A DNA stretch of 17,008 bases, taken from the NCBI GenBank assembly GCA_036939755.1, contig JALLAZ010002111.1, positions 1 to 17,008 of the forward strand. Reading direction: 5' to 3'. Source of the stretch: Stephanodiscus triporus. Its lineage: Eukaryota; Bacillariophyta; Thalassiosirophyceae; Thalassiosirales; Thalassiosiraceae. The position numbers were made by a program, and so were the translations under genes. The notes under the pieces are model-generated. The model searched no databases. It was not told the DNA's origin and saw only the letters and a list, made by a program, of their open reading frames with translations. Within the stretch, counting starts at the first letter, position 1. Each line of letters starts with the position of its first letter. Positions 15,060 to 17,008 of this stretch are shown here, piece by piece.

Positions 15060-15492
15060 ACAAACATCGAATGACGAACGAGGATGTCTTCTTTAAAATG
15101 CACGATGTATCGATTGTATGATTAGAGAATCAATTTGCGGGTGGTAGAATGAAGCGTGTGAGTGAGGAGCAAGGCGCCGACGGTGAAGCGAGTGGCCAGT
15201 TTGCTGCCCAGGTTTCAAAACCGTTATAAATTTGTACCGTGTGGTATTTGATCACATTGTGTGAATGTGATAAGACTCTGTTAAGAGATGCAAAAGTTGG
15301 GAGTAGCTGAGAGACTTTTGTTGGGCTGGCATTTGCACTATAATAACCTTTACATAAATTGTGAAAACGGGCTGCCATGATGAAAGAACACTTTTAATGC
15401 CCAAGATTTTGAGGGAGGGATATGGTCTCCGGCCGATTTCTGCGAGACATAATATAAACGTTGTACCAGAGAAAAATTATTGCGAGATGAGT
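15060..15492. other. Convergent intergenic region
   Basis: 433 bases between the 3' ends of the zinc-finger and nitronate monooxygenase genes. It should contain both 3' UTRs. Apart from one perfect inverted repeat at 15251-15271 I see no gene or RNA. Confidence 0.5.
15251..15271. repeat. Perfect 8-bp inverted repeat between convergent genes
   Basis: ATCACATT (15251-15258), loop GTGTG, AATGTGAT (15264-15271). It lies about midway between the two convergent 3' ends and has no T tract after it. It could shape 3' ends of either transcript. Confidence 0.65.
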
Positions 15493-16799
15493 TCACACGG
15501 CGCTCCGGGATGCGTCATTGCGTTCGCATTCGGAAAAGGTCGCAAAGCTCAGCAAGGACGCATCCGCGGCCTCGTGCATTGTCCGCTGGACCAGATCGTC
15601 AACTGTCGGTATGTCATCTATGAGGCCCTGACACTGTCCGATGAATTGCACTCCCCCCTCGTGATCTCCCTCGACGGTCGCCTTCATCAGATATTCCGTC
15701 GCCGCGCCAAACTGCGCGATCGTGTACATCTTGTCCCACTGCGTCAGCAATCCCGGTATAATCTTGTACAGCGGTATTCCCATCTTCGTCGCCGCCCCGA
15801 ACGCGCGGTACACGACCGATGGGAACGACGCCGGCCTCCTCATCAGCCTCGACGACGTCTCGGTCCTGAGCACGCGCGCCGGTATGCCGTCGAAGTTTTT
15901 ACCGTACAGCGTGTCCCCCTCCGCATTGTTCGGGGAGGACACCGCCCCCTTCGTACCCTCCGCGAGCGGCGACTCCCTTGTCACGGCGAACCTCGATCCC
16001 ATCGCCACGCCGTCCGCGCCGAGCGCGATCGCTGCGGCAAGTCCCCTCCCGTCCGCGAATCCACCCGCGGCAACGATGGGAACGTTCGGGAAACGCCTAG
16101 ACATCGTCGGTATGAGCACCATCGACGTCACGTCCCCCCCGTGGGCGGCGGCCTCGTGTCCCGTGAGCATGAGCGCGTCGGCGCCCGACTCGATCGCGGC
16201 CTCGGCGTGCCTTGCGTTCGTGACGGTCGCGAGGATCCTGCCGCCGTAATCGCGCACGCGATCGGAGAAGCCGTCGGCCCTGCCGAGGCTCATGTTCACT
16301 ATCGGCACCCGTTCCTCGATGGCGACCTCGACGTTCTCGCGCGATCCTGGCATGAGGAGGGTTAGACCGACGCCGAACGGCTCGTCCGTCAGGGAGCGTA
16401 TCCGTCGTATCGCGTCGCGCGTCTCGGCGGCGTTCAGCGGTCCGGTCGCCAGGATGCCGATGCCCCCTTTTTGTGTCGTCGGAGATGCAGTCGGAAAGAA
16501 TAAATCATGGAACGTGGATGAATTGTATGGTCGTGTCGTATTGAGAGTAGTGCGCGCCCATCCCGCATTCACTCCGTCAGGAACGAATCGAGGGGCGGCG
16601 CGGCCCGGTGTTCGGCCACCGGAAAGGTGGTCGGGGAAACGCACAAACACACACACGCACAAACAAAACACTCACCGGCATTCGAGACCGCCGCAACCAG
16701 CGTGGGGGAGGATATCCACGACATGCCCGGTAGGAGGATGGGGTACCTGCACCCGAAGAGGGAGGTGATCCTCGTTCTAACGGCGGGGGCGACGGTCAT
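15493..16799 (-). CDS. Nitronate monooxygenase (2-nitropropane dioxygenase family), FMN enzyme
   Basis: It oxidises alkyl nitronates such as propionate 3-nitronate with FMN and O2, a detoxification role. Two exons, 16799-16676 and 16466-15493, give 365 aa, a normal length. Exon 1 has the family N-terminus (ITSLFGCRYPILLPGMSWIS, ending SNAG); exon 2 continues GIGILATG in phase. Then come LMPGS (80-84), MSLGRADG, LTGHEAAAHGGD (142-153, with H150 as the likely catalytic or FMN-side His), AAGGFADGRGLAAAIALGAD (174-193) and GVAMGSRF, the FMN phosphate-binding strand-loop. The C-terminal GQCQGLIDDIPTVDDLV is typical. All core motifs are intact. Strong G/C third positions contrast with the neighbouring AT-richer genes. 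I see no targeting peptide, so a cytosolic location is likely. Confidence 0.93.
16467..16675 (-). other. Intron of the nitronate monooxygenase gene
   Basis: 209 nt, from GTGAGT (16675) to AAAAAG (16467-16468 AG), phase 1. Just after the donor comes a GT-rich tract (about 16643-16664, GTGCGTGTGTGTGTTTGTGC on the minus strand). The position, after SNAG and before GIG, is inside the first FMN-site loop. Confidence 0.88.
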
Positions 16800-16858
16800 T
16801 GCTTGTTGATGATGTAATTGTCAAACAATATTATGACGCCTTGCTACCGGAACTTTCT

Positions 16859-17008
16859 ATGGGTGAATTTCGAGGCGGAGACATGCAAGTGATGGGGCCG
16901 ACTGGAAGAAGAAGGGAAATTCTCTCTGCGTACAGCGCGCAGTTATTGGAGCAATTATCCGTCCCGAGCAGGCGTGTGAACTCGCGCCCAACAAACTTTT
17001 TTTTTTTT
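16859..17008 (+). CDS. Possible start of a gene running off the right edge
   Basis: An ATG at 16859 opens 50 codons without a stop to the window edge, starting MGEFRGGDMQVMGPTGRRRE. The last four codons are TTT in a terminal run of twelve T. It would be divergent from the nitronate monooxygenase, only 59 bp from its start codon. No homology is recognised, and 50 open codons is weak evidence. The poly-T may equally be a poly-A tail seen from the other strand or a scaffold-end artefact. Confidence 0.15.
   Translation, partial: MGEFRGGDMQVMGPTGRRREILSAYSAQLLEQLSVPSRRVNSRPTNFFFF

Noticed and set aside
15361..16365. 334-aa plus-strand frame over the nitronate monooxygenase
   Set aside because: Arg/His-rich antisense reading; the minus strand carries all family motifs with proper splice sites.
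1..17008. CRISPR array, tRNA or rRNA gene
   Set aside because: No spaced direct-repeat array, cloverleaf or rRNA core sequence was seen; the repeats are triplet microsatellites and inverted repeats.

Overview
The window is nuclear DNA of a eukaryotic microalga, most probably a diatom. Small genes lie on both strands, two have short GT-AG introns, GC-rich and AT-rich blocks alternate, and there is a large non-LTR retrotransposon whose ORF1, endonuclease and reverse transcriptase look like those I associate with diatom elements. The taxon is an inference; there is no rRNA or organelle marker here.

Layout. (1) 1-1851, GC-rich and full of triplet repeats, minus strand: the first 172 codons of an unrecognised protein running off the left edge, then the C-terminal part of a NASP/Hif1-type histone chaperone (SHNi-TPR family) that has lost its start. 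(2) 1853-10437, minus strand: a nearly complete APE-type non-LTR retrotransposon with ORF1 (788 aa), an AP-endonuclease ORF and a long RT-RNase H-zinc finger ORF, followed by a 3' UTR with three small hairpins and a short TTGTA-repeat tail that abuts the truncated NASP coding sequence. (3) 10438-11780: no intact large gene, but two diverged copies of a 37-43 codon protein domain whose DNA differences are mostly synonymous; this is the least explained part of the window. (4) 11781-16799: ordinary host genes in alternating orientation: a degenerate Ras-like P-loop protein (+), a 305-aa protein with a four-fold repeated motif (-), a small zinc-finger protein with one intron (+), and an FMN nitronate monooxygenase with one intron (-). 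A dense cluster of inverted repeats sits in the shared divergent upstream region 14037-14541. (5) 16800-17008: upstream of the nitronate monooxygenase, ending in poly-T.

The host genes show no shared pathway. The retrotransposon proteins form one functional set: ORF1 probably packages the RNA, the endonuclease nicks the target, RT primes from the nick, and RNase H removes the template. The EN/RT coding sequence is broken by a frame change, and the EN frame has no AUG near its beginning. This copy is therefore either recently inactivated or relies on recoding or reinitiation.
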